This document shows positions 27,577 to 41,949 of a stretch of 64,000 nt of DNA, in pieces. The number at the start of each line of letters is the position of its first letter. Position 1 is the stretch's first letter. Under the pieces are notes generated by a model. That model saw only the letters and a list, made by a program, of their open reading frames with translations, was not told the origin of the DNA and did not search any database. Source of the stretch: Mesorhizobium sp. 131-2-1 (GTDB taxonomy: Bacteria > Pseudomonadota > Alphaproteobacteria > Rhizobiales > Rhizobiaceae); assembly GCF_016756535.1 (NCBI RefSeq), contig NZ_AP023247.1, positions 310,001-374,000 on the forward strand, read 5' to 3'. Made by a program: the position numbers and the translations under genes.

Positions 27577-28584
27577 ATGATGCAACTCAGTCTCGACCAG
27601 GCAAAAGGACTGTGCCGGATGGCGGCGCTCGGCGCCGGCGCCAATGAGGAAAACGCACAGGCGCTCGCCGCTTCAATCGTCGCGGCCGAGGCGGAAGGGC
27701 TTGTCGCGGTCGGACTGGCGCATTTCATCGACTATCTGGAGGCGATCGAGGCCGGCCGCATCGATGGCAATGCCGATCCGGTCATCACCAGGCCGGCGCT
27801 GGCCGTCTATCTCTCCGATGCGCGCGGCGGCCTCGCCCATACCGGCTTCGACCGCACGATCGAGGATCTCGCCAAGGCGGCAAGGCTGTTCGGCGTCGCC
27901 ATCTTCTCGCAGAGGAACGCCTACACCTGCGGCGCGCTCGGCTATTTCACCGGACGGTTGGCCGAGCAGGGCCTGGTCTCCTTCGCCGCCACCAACGGGC
28001 CGGCGGTGCTGGCCGGCTCGGGCTCGGTCAAGCCGGTCTACTGCACCAATCCGATGTCGTTTGCCGCCCCGTCGGCCGAAGGGCCGCCGCTGGTCATCGA
28101 CCAGTCGTCGAGCGCCACCGCCTTCGTCAACATCCGCAAGGCTGCCGAGGATGGCAAAAAAATCCCTGAAGGTTGGGCATTGGATGCCAGCGGCAACCCG
28201 ACCACCGACCCGGCGGCCGCCATGAAAGGCGCCATGCTTGCCTTTGGCGGCCAGCGCGGCGCCAACATCGCGCTGATGGTGGAGGTACTGGCCGCGGGCC
28301 TTTCCGGCGCCAACTGGTCGCTCGACGCGCCCTGGTTCAGCGGCGGCCCGGACAGTCCGGGAACCGGCCTGTTCGTGCTCGCGGTCGAGCCGAAGCTGCT
28401 CGATCCGGACTTCGAGCAGCGCATGCGCGATCAGCTCGACCGGCTGCGCCGCCGCTACGGCGTGCATGTGCCGGGACGTGCCCGGGCCGAGGCGGCGGAG
28501 AAGGCCGTGGCGCGCGGCATCAACGCGCCCAAGGCGGTGATCCAGCGCATCTCCGAATTCGCCGAGCGCTATTCCTCCAGCTGA
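27577..28584 (+). CDS. LDH2/malate-dehydrogenase-family oxidoreductase (possible cyclic-imine reductase)
   Basis: The 335-residue protein belongs to the Ldh2 family: GLAHFIDYLEAIEAG, a catalytic-type His region replaced by the FSQRNAYTCGALGYF segment, TNPMSFAAPS, and a C-terminal PGTGLFVLAVEP. Members include malate/L-lactate dehydrogenases and the piperideine/pyrroline-2-carboxylate reductase DpkA. Being last in a basic-amino-acid import operon favours a keto-acid or cyclic-imine substrate. ATG 27577 follows AGGA; the next codon but zero is also ATG. Confidence 0.75.
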   Translation: MMQLSLDQAKGLCRMAALGAGANEENAQALAASIVAAEAEGLVAVGLAHFIDYLEAIEAGRIDGNADPVITRPALAVYLSDARGGLAHTGFDRTIEDLAKAARLFGVAIFSQRNAYTCGALGYFTGRLAEQGLVSFAATNGPAVLAGSGSVKPVYCTNPMSFAAPSAEGPPLVIDQSSSATAFVNIRKAAEDGKKIPEGWALDASGNPTTDPAAAMKGAMLAFGGQRGANIALMVEVLAAGLSGANWSLDAPWFSGGPDSPGTGLFVLAVEPKLLDPDFEQRMRDQLDRLRRRYGVHVPGRARAEAAEKAVARGINAPKAVIQRISEFAERYSSS

Positions 28585-28866
28585 TTTGGCAGCCCTGTCC
28601 CTTTCGCAGTGGCGCCTGCACCGGCCCGGAACCATGGCGGACGGGTAATTTTTCCGCACCAGTGCTGAACCTTTTCGCGCGCTGCCACGACCCACCATCG
28701 GCACCCAACATCGCGAGCCGCAGGGGTGGCTTCGTCGCGGCTTGCGGTTGGCGGCGCCGTGCCGGGCGTCCAGGGCTGAGGCGGAGCGTGTTTGCTTCAC
28801 GCCGCCTTGATGCCGTCTCAGGTCAGGCCGTCTCGTCAGACCCTGTTTCGGCGCGAGCGTCACCCG

Positions 28867-28892
28867 GAAAACCCCGCTTCGGCGGGGTTTTC
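28867..28892 (+). terminator. rho-independent terminator
   Basis: An 11-bp perfect stem GAAAACCCCGC/GCGGGGTTTTC around a TTCG tetraloop lies 282 bp after the LDH2-family gene, giving it or an intervening RNA a strong end. Confidence 0.75.
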
Positions 28893-28980
28893 TGTGTTTC
28901 CCTCTGGCAGCACGAAAACATTCCACCACTCAATCGGCGCCCGCATCGGCAGGGCGTTCTGACGAGGGCAGAAATTGGTC

Positions 28981-29003
28981 AAGGGCGACCTCCGGTCGCC
29001 CTT
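28981..29003 (+). terminator. hairpin, probable terminator
   Basis: AAGGGCGACC/GGTCGCCCTT, a perfect 10-bp stem with a 3-base loop, is followed by a weak T-containing stretch. It lies about 80 bp upstream of the NDUFA9-like gene. Confidence 0.45.
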
Positions 29004-29081
29004 TGCCTTTGACGCGAAACCGACTATGAAACGGCTTCAGCCAAGACCCAGTGCCATCTGGAAAGCGCGCCGGAGCCAGCC

Positions 29082-30056
29082 ATGACCGAAATCCTGCAGA
29101 TCCCAAAGCTCGTCGTCGTCTTCGGCGGGTCCGGTTTTGTCGGCCGCCATGTCGTGCGGGCGCTGGCCAAGCGCGGTTACCGCATCCGGGTGGCCTGCCG
29201 CCGCCCCGATCTCGCCGGCCATCTGCAGCCGCTCGGCAATGTCGGCCAGATCCAGCCTGTGCAGGCCAATGTGCGGGTGCGCTGGTCGGTCGACCGCGCC
29301 GTGCAGGACGCCGACCACGTCGTCAACCTAGTCGCCATCCTGCATGAGAGCGGGCGGCAGAAATTCGGCGCCGTGCACGACTTTGGCGCCCGCGCCGTGG
29401 CCGAGGCCGCGCGCTCGGTCGGCGCCGGCCTCACCCATGTCTCGGCGCTGGGCGCCGACCTCAATTCGCAGTCCGTCTACGCGCGCACCAAGGCGCTTGG
29501 CGAGAAGGCGGTGCTGGAGACGATCAGCGATGCCGTGATCTTCCGGCCCTCGATCAATTTCGGGCCGGAGGACGGTTTCTTCAACCGCTTTGCCAACATG
29601 GCGCGCTTCTCGCCGGTGCTGCCGCTGCTCGGCGGCGGCCAGACCAAATTCCAGCCGGTCTATGTCGGCGATGTCGCCGAAGCGATCGCCCAGTCCGTCG
29701 ACGGCAAGGTCGAAGGCGGCCGCGTCTACGAGCTCGGCGGACCGCAGGTGCTCACCTTCAAGGAGTGCATGGAAGAGCTGCTCACCGTGATCGACCGCAA
29801 GCGGATCCTGGCGCCGGTGCCGTGGTGGGTGGCGAACCTGCAGGCCTCGATCCTCGGCCTGCTGCCCAACCCGCTGCTGACCAAGGACCAGGTGCTGCAG
29901 CTGCGCGAGCACAACATCGTTTCCGACCAGGCCGCCCGGGAAAACAGGACGCTTGCCGGCCTCGCCATCCAGCCGCAGTCGATCGGAACCATCTTGCCAA
30001 GCTATCTCTGGCGCTTCCGCGCCGCCGGCCAGTTCCAGCGCAAACCCGCGGCCTGA
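29082..30056 (+). CDS. NDUFA9-like NAD(P)-binding protein (atypical SDR)
   Basis: The 324-residue protein has the Rossmann motif VVFGGSGFVGRHVVRALAKRGY at 12-33 and HVSALGAD, SQSVYARTKALGEKAV and GPEDGFFNRFANMARFSPVLPLLGGG, which are typical of the complex I NDUFA9 subfamily of extended SDRs. In alphaproteobacteria the relatives bind NADPH and may associate with or help assemble complex I; no nuo genes are adjacent. The ATG at 29082 lacks a strong site but fits family length. Confidence 0.85.
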   Translation: MTEILQIPKLVVVFGGSGFVGRHVVRALAKRGYRIRVACRRPDLAGHLQPLGNVGQIQPVQANVRVRWSVDRAVQDADHVVNLVAILHESGRQKFGAVHDFGARAVAEAARSVGAGLTHVSALGADLNSQSVYARTKALGEKAVLETISDAVIFRPSINFGPEDGFFNRFANMARFSPVLPLLGGGQTKFQPVYVGDVAEAIAQSVDGKVEGGRVYELGGPQVLTFKECMEELLTVIDRKRILAPVPWWVANLQASILGLLPNPLLTKDQVLQLREHNIVSDQAARENRTLAGLAIQPQSIGTILPSYLWRFRAAGQFQRKPAA

Positions 30057-30070
30057 CCGCAGCCAAGCGG

Positions 30071-31447
30071 CTATGACGCGCGCCTGGCGGTGACCTGCAT
30101 CGGCAGGCCGCCCTGAGGCTGTGTCGTCAGCTTCTGCACCGGCCATGGATGGGTTTCGGCGGTGCTGTCGAAGCGGAAGCGCGACAACAGGATGGCGAGC
30201 GCGATGATCGCCTCCTGCATGGCGAAGCTGGCGCCGATACAGACGCGCGGCCCGGCGCCGAAAGGCAGGTACTGGAAGCGGTCGATCCTATCGCGGTTTC
30301 CCGGATGGAAGCGTTCCGGCATGAAGGCGTCGGGCCTGTCCCATAGCTTGCGGTGACGGTGGACGACCCAGGGCATCACCAGCACGGCGGCGTATTTCGG
30401 TATATGCAGGTCGTTCCAGGTTTCCGGCTCGATCGGCTCGCGGTTGATGGACGGCGCCGGCGGATAGAGCCGCAGCGCCTCCTCGAAGGCGGCGCGGGTG
30501 AGCGGCATGGCGTCCAGCCATTTCGTCGGATCGGGCTCACGCGACAGCACGTCGTCGATCTCGCGCTCGATCTTGTCGCGCTCCCATGGCGCCTCGGCGA
30601 GGCAATAGAGCGTCCAGCCGAGCGCGCGGGCCGTCGTCTCGTGGCCGGCGCCGATGAAGGTGATGATGTTGTCCTCGACCTCGGCGCGCGTCAGCCCGTC
30701 CGGCCCCTCGGCCTTGAGCAGAAGCGTGAGGAAGTCCTGCGGCACGCCATCGGGATCGCGCTTCAGCCGCTCCTCGCGCATCCTCACGGTGCCGGCGACG
30801 ATGTCGCGGAAATAGGCCATGGTCTTGCGGCCGCGGATGCGGGTGAGCCGCGGCAACCACAGGGGAGCGCGCAAAAGGTCGAGCGGATCGACCCGGCCCA
30901 TGGTCTCGAACAGACGGTCGATCTCCCTGGCGAAGCTGCCTGGCTCGCCGGCGATCTCGCCGGAAAACAGCGTCTCGGCGAGGATGTCGTAGGTGAGCAG
31001 CGTCATGTCATGCGCAATGTCGGTGGTGCCGCCCGCCTCGTAGCGGGCGACGAAGTCCAGCGTGCGCTTCAGCATCGGCTGGGCGAAGCCGAAGATATGG
31101 CGCGGCGTGAACACCGGCGCCATCGCCTTGCGCGAGCGCTTCCAGACCTCGCCTTCCGCGGTGAGCAGGCCGTCGCGCAGAATCGGGCGCAGGATCATCT
31201 GGCGCACCGTCGCCATCTTGTAGTTCCTCGCATTGTCGACCAGCACGTGGCGGATGAGGCCGGGATCGTTGGCGACGACCAGTGGGCCGCCGACGCCGTT
31301 CACCGAAATCCAGGGTTCGTTGTAGGTCGGCTCGCCCCACAGTTCGAGCGGATTGCGGTAGACGATGCGCATCATCTCCAGCGTCGAAGGCGGCGAGGTG
31401 CGCGGCTTCGGCGCCGGCGGCACGAAGGGGGCCGGCTGGGTGTCCAT
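30071..31447 (-). CDS. cytochrome P450
   Basis: The 458-residue protein has the I-helix oxygen-activation motif GAGHETTARAL, the ExxR pair in FEEALRLYPPAP, and the heme-binding FGAGPRVCIGASFAM with its axial Cys. The ATG at 31447 has GGAG upstream; the longer frame to 31585 is not needed. The substrate is unknown. It converges with the NDUFA9-like gene and is divergent from the FMN reductase. No dedicated ferredoxin gene is adjacent. Confidence 0.93.
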   Translation of the reverse strand: MDTQPAPFVPPAPKPRTSPPSTLEMMRIVYRNPLELWGEPTYNEPWISVNGVGGPLVVANDPGLIRHVLVDNARNYKMATVRQMILRPILRDGLLTAEGEVWKRSRKAMAPVFTPRHIFGFAQPMLKRTLDFVARYEAGGTTDIAHDMTLLTYDILAETLFSGEIAGEPGSFAREIDRLFETMGRVDPLDLLRAPLWLPRLTRIRGRKTMAYFRDIVAGTVRMREERLKRDPDGVPQDFLTLLLKAEGPDGLTRAEVEDNIITFIGAGHETTARALGWTLYCLAEAPWERDKIEREIDDVLSREPDPTKWLDAMPLTRAAFEEALRLYPPAPSINREPIEPETWNDLHIPKYAAVLVMPWVVHRHRKLWDRPDAFMPERFHPGNRDRIDRFQYLPFGAGPRVCIGASFAMQEAIIALAILLSRFRFDSTAETHPWPVQKLTTQPQGGLPMQVTARRAS

Positions 31448-31634
31448 GGCTTGCTCCGCTTGTTCCCCTGAATGTAGTGCCTGCCCCGGCTGACGTCCAT
31501 GCGGCGGAACTGCAGCGCGCCGGGGGTCACTCTCCGGAATGTTACCGGCTTCGGAGCGCGCCTTTCTTGCAGCCTCTCGCGGCATGCCCTACTGGCAGTC
31601 ACCAATAGATACCGCGACCTGTAGGAGCCCCGCC

Positions 31635-32204
31635 TTGAAACACCGGCTGAACATCATCATCGGCAGCACGCGACCCGGCCGCGCCGGACCGGTCTTCGCT
31701 GAATGGCTGGACGGCTTCGCGCGCGAGCACGGGAAATTCGAGCCCGTGCTGACCGACATCGCCGCGTTCGAACTGCCGATGCTGGACGAGCCGCATCATC
31801 CGAGGCTCGCCAAATACGAGAAGGAGCACACGAAGGCCTGGTCGAAGGCGATCGACGCCGCCGACGCTTTCGTCTTCGTGGCGCCGGAGTACAATTATTT
31901 CGTGGCTCCCGCGATCGTCAACGCGATCGACTACCTGCTCAAGGAGTGGCGTTACAAGCCGGCCGCCATCTTCAGCTATGGCGGCGTCTCCGGTGGCCTG
32001 CGCGCCGCGCAAGCGCTCAAGCCTCTGCTGACCGCGGTCGGCGTGATGCCGATCCCCGAGGGTGTGGCGCTGGCGGCCTACAAGACGCTGCTCGACAAGG
32101 ACGGCGCTTTCCAGCCCGGCGAGCCGGTGCTCAACGGCGCCAGGACCATGCTGGACGAATTGTTCCGCTGGAGCGAGGCGCTGAAGCCGCTGCGCGCCGG
32201 CTAG
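31635..32204 (+). CDS. NADPH-dependent FMN reductase family protein
   Basis: The protein has the flavodoxin-like fold with IIIGSTRPGRAGPVFAEWL at the FMN phosphate loop and a VAPEYNYFVAPAIVNAIDYL flavin-ring loop. A TTG at 31635 with GGAG 7 bases upstream gives a 189-residue product and the best family fit; ATG 31584 is an alternative. Relatives reduce FMN, quinones or azo compounds. It is divergent from the P450 gene. Confidence 0.82.
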   Translation: MKHRLNIIIGSTRPGRAGPVFAEWLDGFAREHGKFEPVLTDIAAFELPMLDEPHHPRLAKYEKEHTKAWSKAIDAADAFVFVAPEYNYFVAPAIVNAIDYLLKEWRYKPAAIFSYGGVSGGLRAAQALKPLLTAVGVMPIPEGVALAAYKTLLDKDGAFQPGEPVLNGARTMLDELFRWSEALKPLRAG

Positions 32205-32251
32205 GCCGGCCGGCATACGCTCCCGGCTTGTTCGCGCCATAAAGAGATGAA

Positions 32252-37539
<5,288 letters not shown>

Positions 37540-37596
37540 AGCCGGCTTACATCGGCGCCTCGGCGAAGCAAATTGCTGGCCGAGATGCCGACCTAA

Positions 37597-37962
37597 CTAA
37601 CGGGTCGACTTCTCGATTGCGCTCAAGGAAGATAGCCCGCGCAGCGGCGGTTCGCCTGCCTGGCCATAGGCGTTGATCAACTTTTCATCGTCATCGCTTT
37701 TGTAAGTCGCCGGGATGCCTCTTATCTGCGCTGGCATATCCCAATCGGCTGGACGGTCCTTGGGCGAGAACCGTCGGCAGTGTTCGACTTCAACCCAGTG
37801 TCGCCGAAGCCGAAGACAATTCTGCAATCCATCGTCCCCATAGCCGAATTCGACGCCGCAACAATCGCAGATGTTGTATGAGGGCTGTCGACCGTCCTCA
37901 CCCCAAGGCAAGTCCGGAAATTGGCTCAGGCCGCAGACGCGGCACTTGAACTTATCCTCCAT
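37597..37962 (-). CDS. CPCC-like cysteine-rich small protein
   Basis: The 121-residue protein begins with KCRVCGL and continues with NICDCCGVEFGYGDD, a two-knuckle zinc arrangement like the Cys_rich_CPCC family (PF14206), here with CDCC. The start at 37962 overlaps the last 11 bases of the hydantoinase B gene, so it is likely cotranslated. Function is unknown; family members occur near toxin-immunity genes in other bacteria, which is not the case here. Confidence 0.65.
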   Translation of the reverse strand: MEDKFKCRVCGLSQFPDLPWGEDGRQPSYNICDCCGVEFGYGDDGLQNCLRLRRHWVEVEHCRRFSPKDRPADWDMPAQIRGIPATYKSDDDEKLINAYGQAGEPPLRGLSSLSAIEKSTR

Positions 37963-39643
37963 CGACGCCGAACATCTCCCTGGCCTGTTCGGCTGTATAG
38001 TAGCCGAGCCGGACATCCTCGGCGACCTGCTTCGGGTCGCGCTGGCGCGGGTCGCCGTACCCGCCGCCGCCCGGCGTGCCGACCCGCACGCGATCGCCGG
38101 CTTTCAGCGCGATGTCCTGCTCCTTCGACAGATGCGGCGGCACATGCGCCTCACCGCCGCGGAACACCGTCACCGTGTTGGGCGCGCCGTCCTTGCCGCC
38201 CAGCGCACCCTGCGGCCCGAAGCGGCCATGGTCCATAACGAAGGAGGCGCGGGCGTCGCCACGCAGGATCTCGACCTCATAGGCGAGGCCGAAACCGCCG
38301 CGATGCTTGCCGGCGCCGCCGGAGCCTTCGCGCAGGGCATAGTGGCGGTAGAGCACCGGAAAGGCCTGCTCCATGATCTCGACCGGCGGCGATTTAGAGA
38401 TGCCGATGGTGGAACAGCCATTGGTCAGGCCGTCATGGCCGGCATTGCCGCCATAGCCGCCGCCAGAGATCTGGTACATGACATAGTCGCGGCCGCGCGC
38501 GGGATCGTTGCCGCCAAGCGCGAAATTGCCGCTGGAGCCGGCGGGCGCCGCCGTCACCTTGTCCGGCAGCGCCTGTACCATGGCCGCGAACACGGCCTCG
38601 GCGATGCGCTGCGAGACCTCCGCGGCGCAGCCCGAGACCGGGCGCGGATAGCGGGCATCGAGGAAGGTGCCTTCCGGCCGCTTGACATTCAGCGGCTCGA
38701 AAGCCCCGGCGCTGATCGGCACATCCGGGAAGATATGGCGCATGGCGAGATAGACCGACGATAGCGTCGTCGCCAGCACGCTGTTCATCGGCCCGGCACA
38801 GGGTTTTGATGAGCCGGCAAAGTCGAAGGTCAGCGTGTCGCCCTGCTTTTCGACGGCAAGCGCAATGGTCAGCGGCTCGTTCACCACGCCGTCGGAATCG
38901 ACGAAAGCCTTGGAACGGTAGGTGCCGTCGGGAATGGCCGAAATGTTGGCGCGCATCTGGTCGGCAGCGCGCCGGCGCAGCTCGGCGATCGCCTCGACGA
39001 CCGTTTCGTCACCGTAACGATCGAGGATTCCGTTGAGCCGGTCCTGCCCGATCAGCAGCGCGGCGGCCTGCGCGCGGATGTCGCCGATGCGCTGGTCGGC
39101 GACGCGGATGTTCGAGCAGATGATGGCGTAGATCTCGGGATCGAGCTCGCCCTTCTTGAACAGTTTCACCGGCGGCAGCCTGAGGCCTTCCTGCTCGACG
39201 GCGGTCGCCGAGGCGGAAAATCCGCCCGGCACAGAGCCGCCAATATCCGGCCAGTGGCCGGTGTTGGACAGCCAGCAGAATATCCTTCCGCCCCGGTAGA
39301 CCGGCATGACGAAACGCACATCCATCAGATGGGTGCCGCCGAGATAGGGGTCGTTGACGATGTAGATATCGCCGGGCTCCGGCGGCAGGCAGCGCCCGTC
39401 GGCGATCATCTCGATCACCGTCTTCGTCGAATATTGCATGACGCCGACGAACACCGGCAGGCCCTGGCTGCCCTGCGCGATCAGCGAGCCATCGACCGCC
39501 GAATAGATGCCGTCGGAACGGTCATTGGCCTCGGCGATCACCGGCGAGAAGGCCGCGCGGGAAAACGTCAAATCCATCTCGTCGCAGACCTGCTGCAACG
39601 CGGCCTGCAGCACCGAAAGCGTGATCGTGTCGAGCGTGCTCAT
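37952..39643 (-). CDS. hydantoinase/oxoprolinase subunit B family protein
   Basis: The 563-residue protein has HyuB hallmarks: MDLTFSRAAFSPVIAEANDRSDGIY, GDIYIVNDPYLGGTHLMDV and GQGGxxG-like GDPRQRDP at the end. With the A subunit it forms ATP-dependent hydantoin or oxoproline hydrolases or related carboxylases. The ATG at 39643 lies one base after the HyuA stop; the long upstream frame is a shadow of HyuA. The natural substrate cannot be told from sequence. Confidence 0.9.
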   Translation of the reverse strand: MSTLDTITLSVLQAALQQVCDEMDLTFSRAAFSPVIAEANDRSDGIYSAVDGSLIAQGSQGLPVFVGVMQYSTKTVIEMIADGRCLPPEPGDIYIVNDPYLGGTHLMDVRFVMPVYRGGRIFCWLSNTGHWPDIGGSVPGGFSASATAVEQEGLRLPPVKLFKKGELDPEIYAIICSNIRVADQRIGDIRAQAAALLIGQDRLNGILDRYGDETVVEAIAELRRRAADQMRANISAIPDGTYRSKAFVDSDGVVNEPLTIALAVEKQGDTLTFDFAGSSKPCAGPMNSVLATTLSSVYLAMRHIFPDVPISAGAFEPLNVKRPEGTFLDARYPRPVSGCAAEVSQRIAEAVFAAMVQALPDKVTAAPAGSSGNFALGGNDPARGRDYVMYQISGGGYGGNAGHDGLTNGCSTIGISKSPPVEIMEQAFPVLYRHYALREGSGGAGKHRGGFGLAYEVEILRGDARASFVMDHGRFGPQGALGGKDGAPNTVTVFRGGEAHVPPHLSKEQDIALKAGDRVRVGTPGGGGYGDPRQRDPKQVAEDVRLGYYTAEQAREMFGVDGG

Positions 39644-39644
39644 A

Positions 39645-41729
39645 TCAGGCCTCGCCGATGTCGATGATGATGTTGCCGTCGGCATCCGAGCGCGCGCGGT
39701 CGCCGGGCTCGAGCACCGTGGTGGCGTCCATCTGTTCCAGGATCGCCGGCCCTTCGATGACGGCATCGATCGGCAGCTTCTCGCGGCTGTAGACAGGCGT
39801 CTCGTGCCAGGACCCATGATACCAAACCGGCCGGGTCTCGCGCCGCGCCTCCTCAAGCGTCGCCGCGCGCCCTCCGGGATCGATCAGCCGCGACAGGTCG
39901 ATGGCCGGCCGCACGCCGGTGACCGATGTGTTGAGGTTGACGAGGTTGGCGCGGATCTCCGGCAGCTCGACCTTGAAGCGGGCGAAATATGCCTTTTCGA
40001 ACAGGTTCTGCAGCGTCGCGCGTGTCACCGAGGACGATGGCAGCGGCACGTTGATGATGTGCGTCTGGCCGACGAACTGCATGTCGGCGGAGTGCGTGAC
40101 GCGGATCGTCTCCGGCTTCACCGCTTCCTTGGCGATCAGCTCATCGCCTTCGTTCCGGTGTCGTTCCAATAACGCGTGAAGCGAAGCTTCATCGAGCAGC
40201 GCGACCGGCTGGTTGACCGTGTTGACGAAGTCATGCCGCAGATCCGCGACGACGCAGCCAAGCGCGTTGGTGATGCCCGGCCGCGCCGGCACCAGCACTT
40301 TTGGCAGGCCAAGCTCGCGCGCCAGCGCCGTCGCATGCAGCGGCCCAGCGCCGCCGAAGGCGAACAGGGCGAAATCGCGCGGGTCATGGCCGCGCGACAC
40401 CGACACCATGCGGATGGCGCCCGCCATCTTCATGTTGCCGAGCCGCAAGATTGCGCCAGCCGCCTCGACGCCGGAAAGGCCGGTGCGCTTGCCGATCCTG
40501 TCCTCGAATATGCCGGTGACGCACTCGACCGTGACCGGATTGTCGACCGCGAGCAGCTTCTTCGGCGCCAGCCGCCCCAGCACCAGGTTCGCGTCGGTGA
40601 TGGTCGGTTCCGTGCCACCGCGTCCGTAGCAGATCGGGCCGGGATCGGCGCCTGCGCTTTCCGGGCCGATCTGGATCAGGCCGGCCGCGTCGACACGGGC
40701 GATCGAGCCGCCGCCGGCGCCGACGGTGTGCACCGCCACCATCGGCACGTGGATCGGCATCGCATATTCGATCTCGATCTCGTTGGACACCGCAGGCTCG
40801 GCGTTGCGGATCAGTGCCACGTCGGTCGAGGTGCCGCCCATGTCGTAGGTGACGAGGTTCTCGAAGCCGGCACGCTTGCCCGTATAGGCTGCGGCGATGA
40901 CTCCGGAGGCCGGGCCCGACATCACCGTCTTTGCCGATTCCCGGGTGACGAAGCGGGCCGAGATCATGCCGCCATTGCCGTTCATGATGAGGAAGTCGCG
41001 GGCATAGCCCTTCGCCGCCAGTTCCTTGCGCAGCCGCTCGACATAGCGCTCGAGGATCGGCTGCACCGAGGCGTTGACCGAGGCGGTTACGCCGCGCTCG
41101 AATTCACGCGCTTCCGACAGCAGCGCATGGCCCGTCGTGATGTATCCGTTCGGCCAGATCTCCCTGGCGATCGCAGCCGCGCGCCGCTCATGCGCCGGAT
41201 TGGCGTAGGAGTGCAGGAAGTGGATGACGAGCGACTCGCAGCCAGCGTCCAGCAGCCTCTGCACCGCGTCGCGCATGCCGGCCTCGTCGAGCGGGATGCG
41301 CACCGCTCCCGATGCCTCAACGCGCTCCGACACCTCGAGCCTGAGATCGCGCGGAATGACCGGCACGAACGTCCCCGTCATGCCGTAGGGCTGCGGCCTG
41401 GTGCGCCGGCCAAGCTCGATCACGTCGCGAAAGCCCAGCGTGGTGATCATGCCGGTCCTGGCCAGCCGGCGCTCCAGCACCGCGTTGGTGGTGGTCGTCG
41501 TGCCGTGCACGATGAGGTCGATGCCGTCGACTGCAAAGCCGGTGGCGCCGAGCGCCGAAACCACGCCAAAAGCCTGGTTTTCGACCGTCGTCGGCGTCTT
41601 GGCGATGTGCACCCTGCCGCCGTCCTTGCCGTCGATCAGGATGAGGTCGGTGAAGGTGCCGCCGACATCGATGCCGGCGACGACGCTGCCCAGGGAATCC
41701 CGCGGTTGCGCCGAAAAATTCTCTTTCAT
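39645..41729 (-). CDS. hydantoinase/oxoprolinase subunit A family protein
   Basis: The 694-residue protein has the ASKHA nucleotide-binding motif GIDVGGTFTDLILID at 19-33, HGTTTTTNAVLERR, MSGPASGVIAAAYTG, TYDMGGTSTDVALI and FAFGGAGPLHA, all typical of HyuA. It is the first gene of a three-gene minus unit (A subunit, B subunit, CPCC-like protein). The 220-bp gap to the divergent fpr gene should contain the promoter; GTATAC at 41815-41820 is the only notable palindrome. Confidence 0.92.
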   Translation of the reverse strand: MKENFSAQPRDSLGSVVAGIDVGGTFTDLILIDGKDGGRVHIAKTPTTVENQAFGVVSALGATGFAVDGIDLIVHGTTTTTNAVLERRLARTGMITTLGFRDVIELGRRTRPQPYGMTGTFVPVIPRDLRLEVSERVEASGAVRIPLDEAGMRDAVQRLLDAGCESLVIHFLHSYANPAHERRAAAIAREIWPNGYITTGHALLSEAREFERGVTASVNASVQPILERYVERLRKELAAKGYARDFLIMNGNGGMISARFVTRESAKTVMSGPASGVIAAAYTGKRAGFENLVTYDMGGTSTDVALIRNAEPAVSNEIEIEYAMPIHVPMVAVHTVGAGGGSIARVDAAGLIQIGPESAGADPGPICYGRGGTEPTITDANLVLGRLAPKKLLAVDNPVTVECVTGIFEDRIGKRTGLSGVEAAGAILRLGNMKMAGAIRMVSVSRGHDPRDFALFAFGGAGPLHATALARELGLPKVLVPARPGITNALGCVVADLRHDFVNTVNQPVALLDEASLHALLERHRNEGDELIAKEAVKPETIRVTHSADMQFVGQTHIINVPLPSSSVTRATLQNLFEKAYFARFKVELPEIRANLVNLNTSVTGVRPAIDLSRLIDPGGRAATLEEARRETRPVWYHGSWHETPVYSREKLPIDAVIEGPAILEQMDATTVLEPGDRARSDADGNIIIDIGEA

Positions 41730-41949
41730 TGTCGAAACCCGAAATGCGCGGACTACGGATATGCCTCGGTTTGGAAAGGCGTTTTACGCTACCATCTTGA
41801 CGCAAATATCATTTGTATACTAATAAATTCCGGACACAAGAGCTTACCGCTTGGCAGTGTGCGAGGAGCACGCCGGAACCTGACCGTTCGGGCGTGCAGG
41901 AGAAGGTTTGGCGCCAGCGCCTTAAGCTTGGGCCAGAAGGTTGGGTTTG

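Larger units (their letters stand above)
28585..29081. other. intergenic region with two terminator hairpins, possible small RNA
   Basis: No coding frame is supported in these 497 bp. A terminator lies at 28867-28892 and a second hairpin at 28981-29003, only 88 bp apart and both readable on the plus strand. The segment between or before them could encode a small RNA, but no known RNA family is recognised. Confidence 0.4.
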
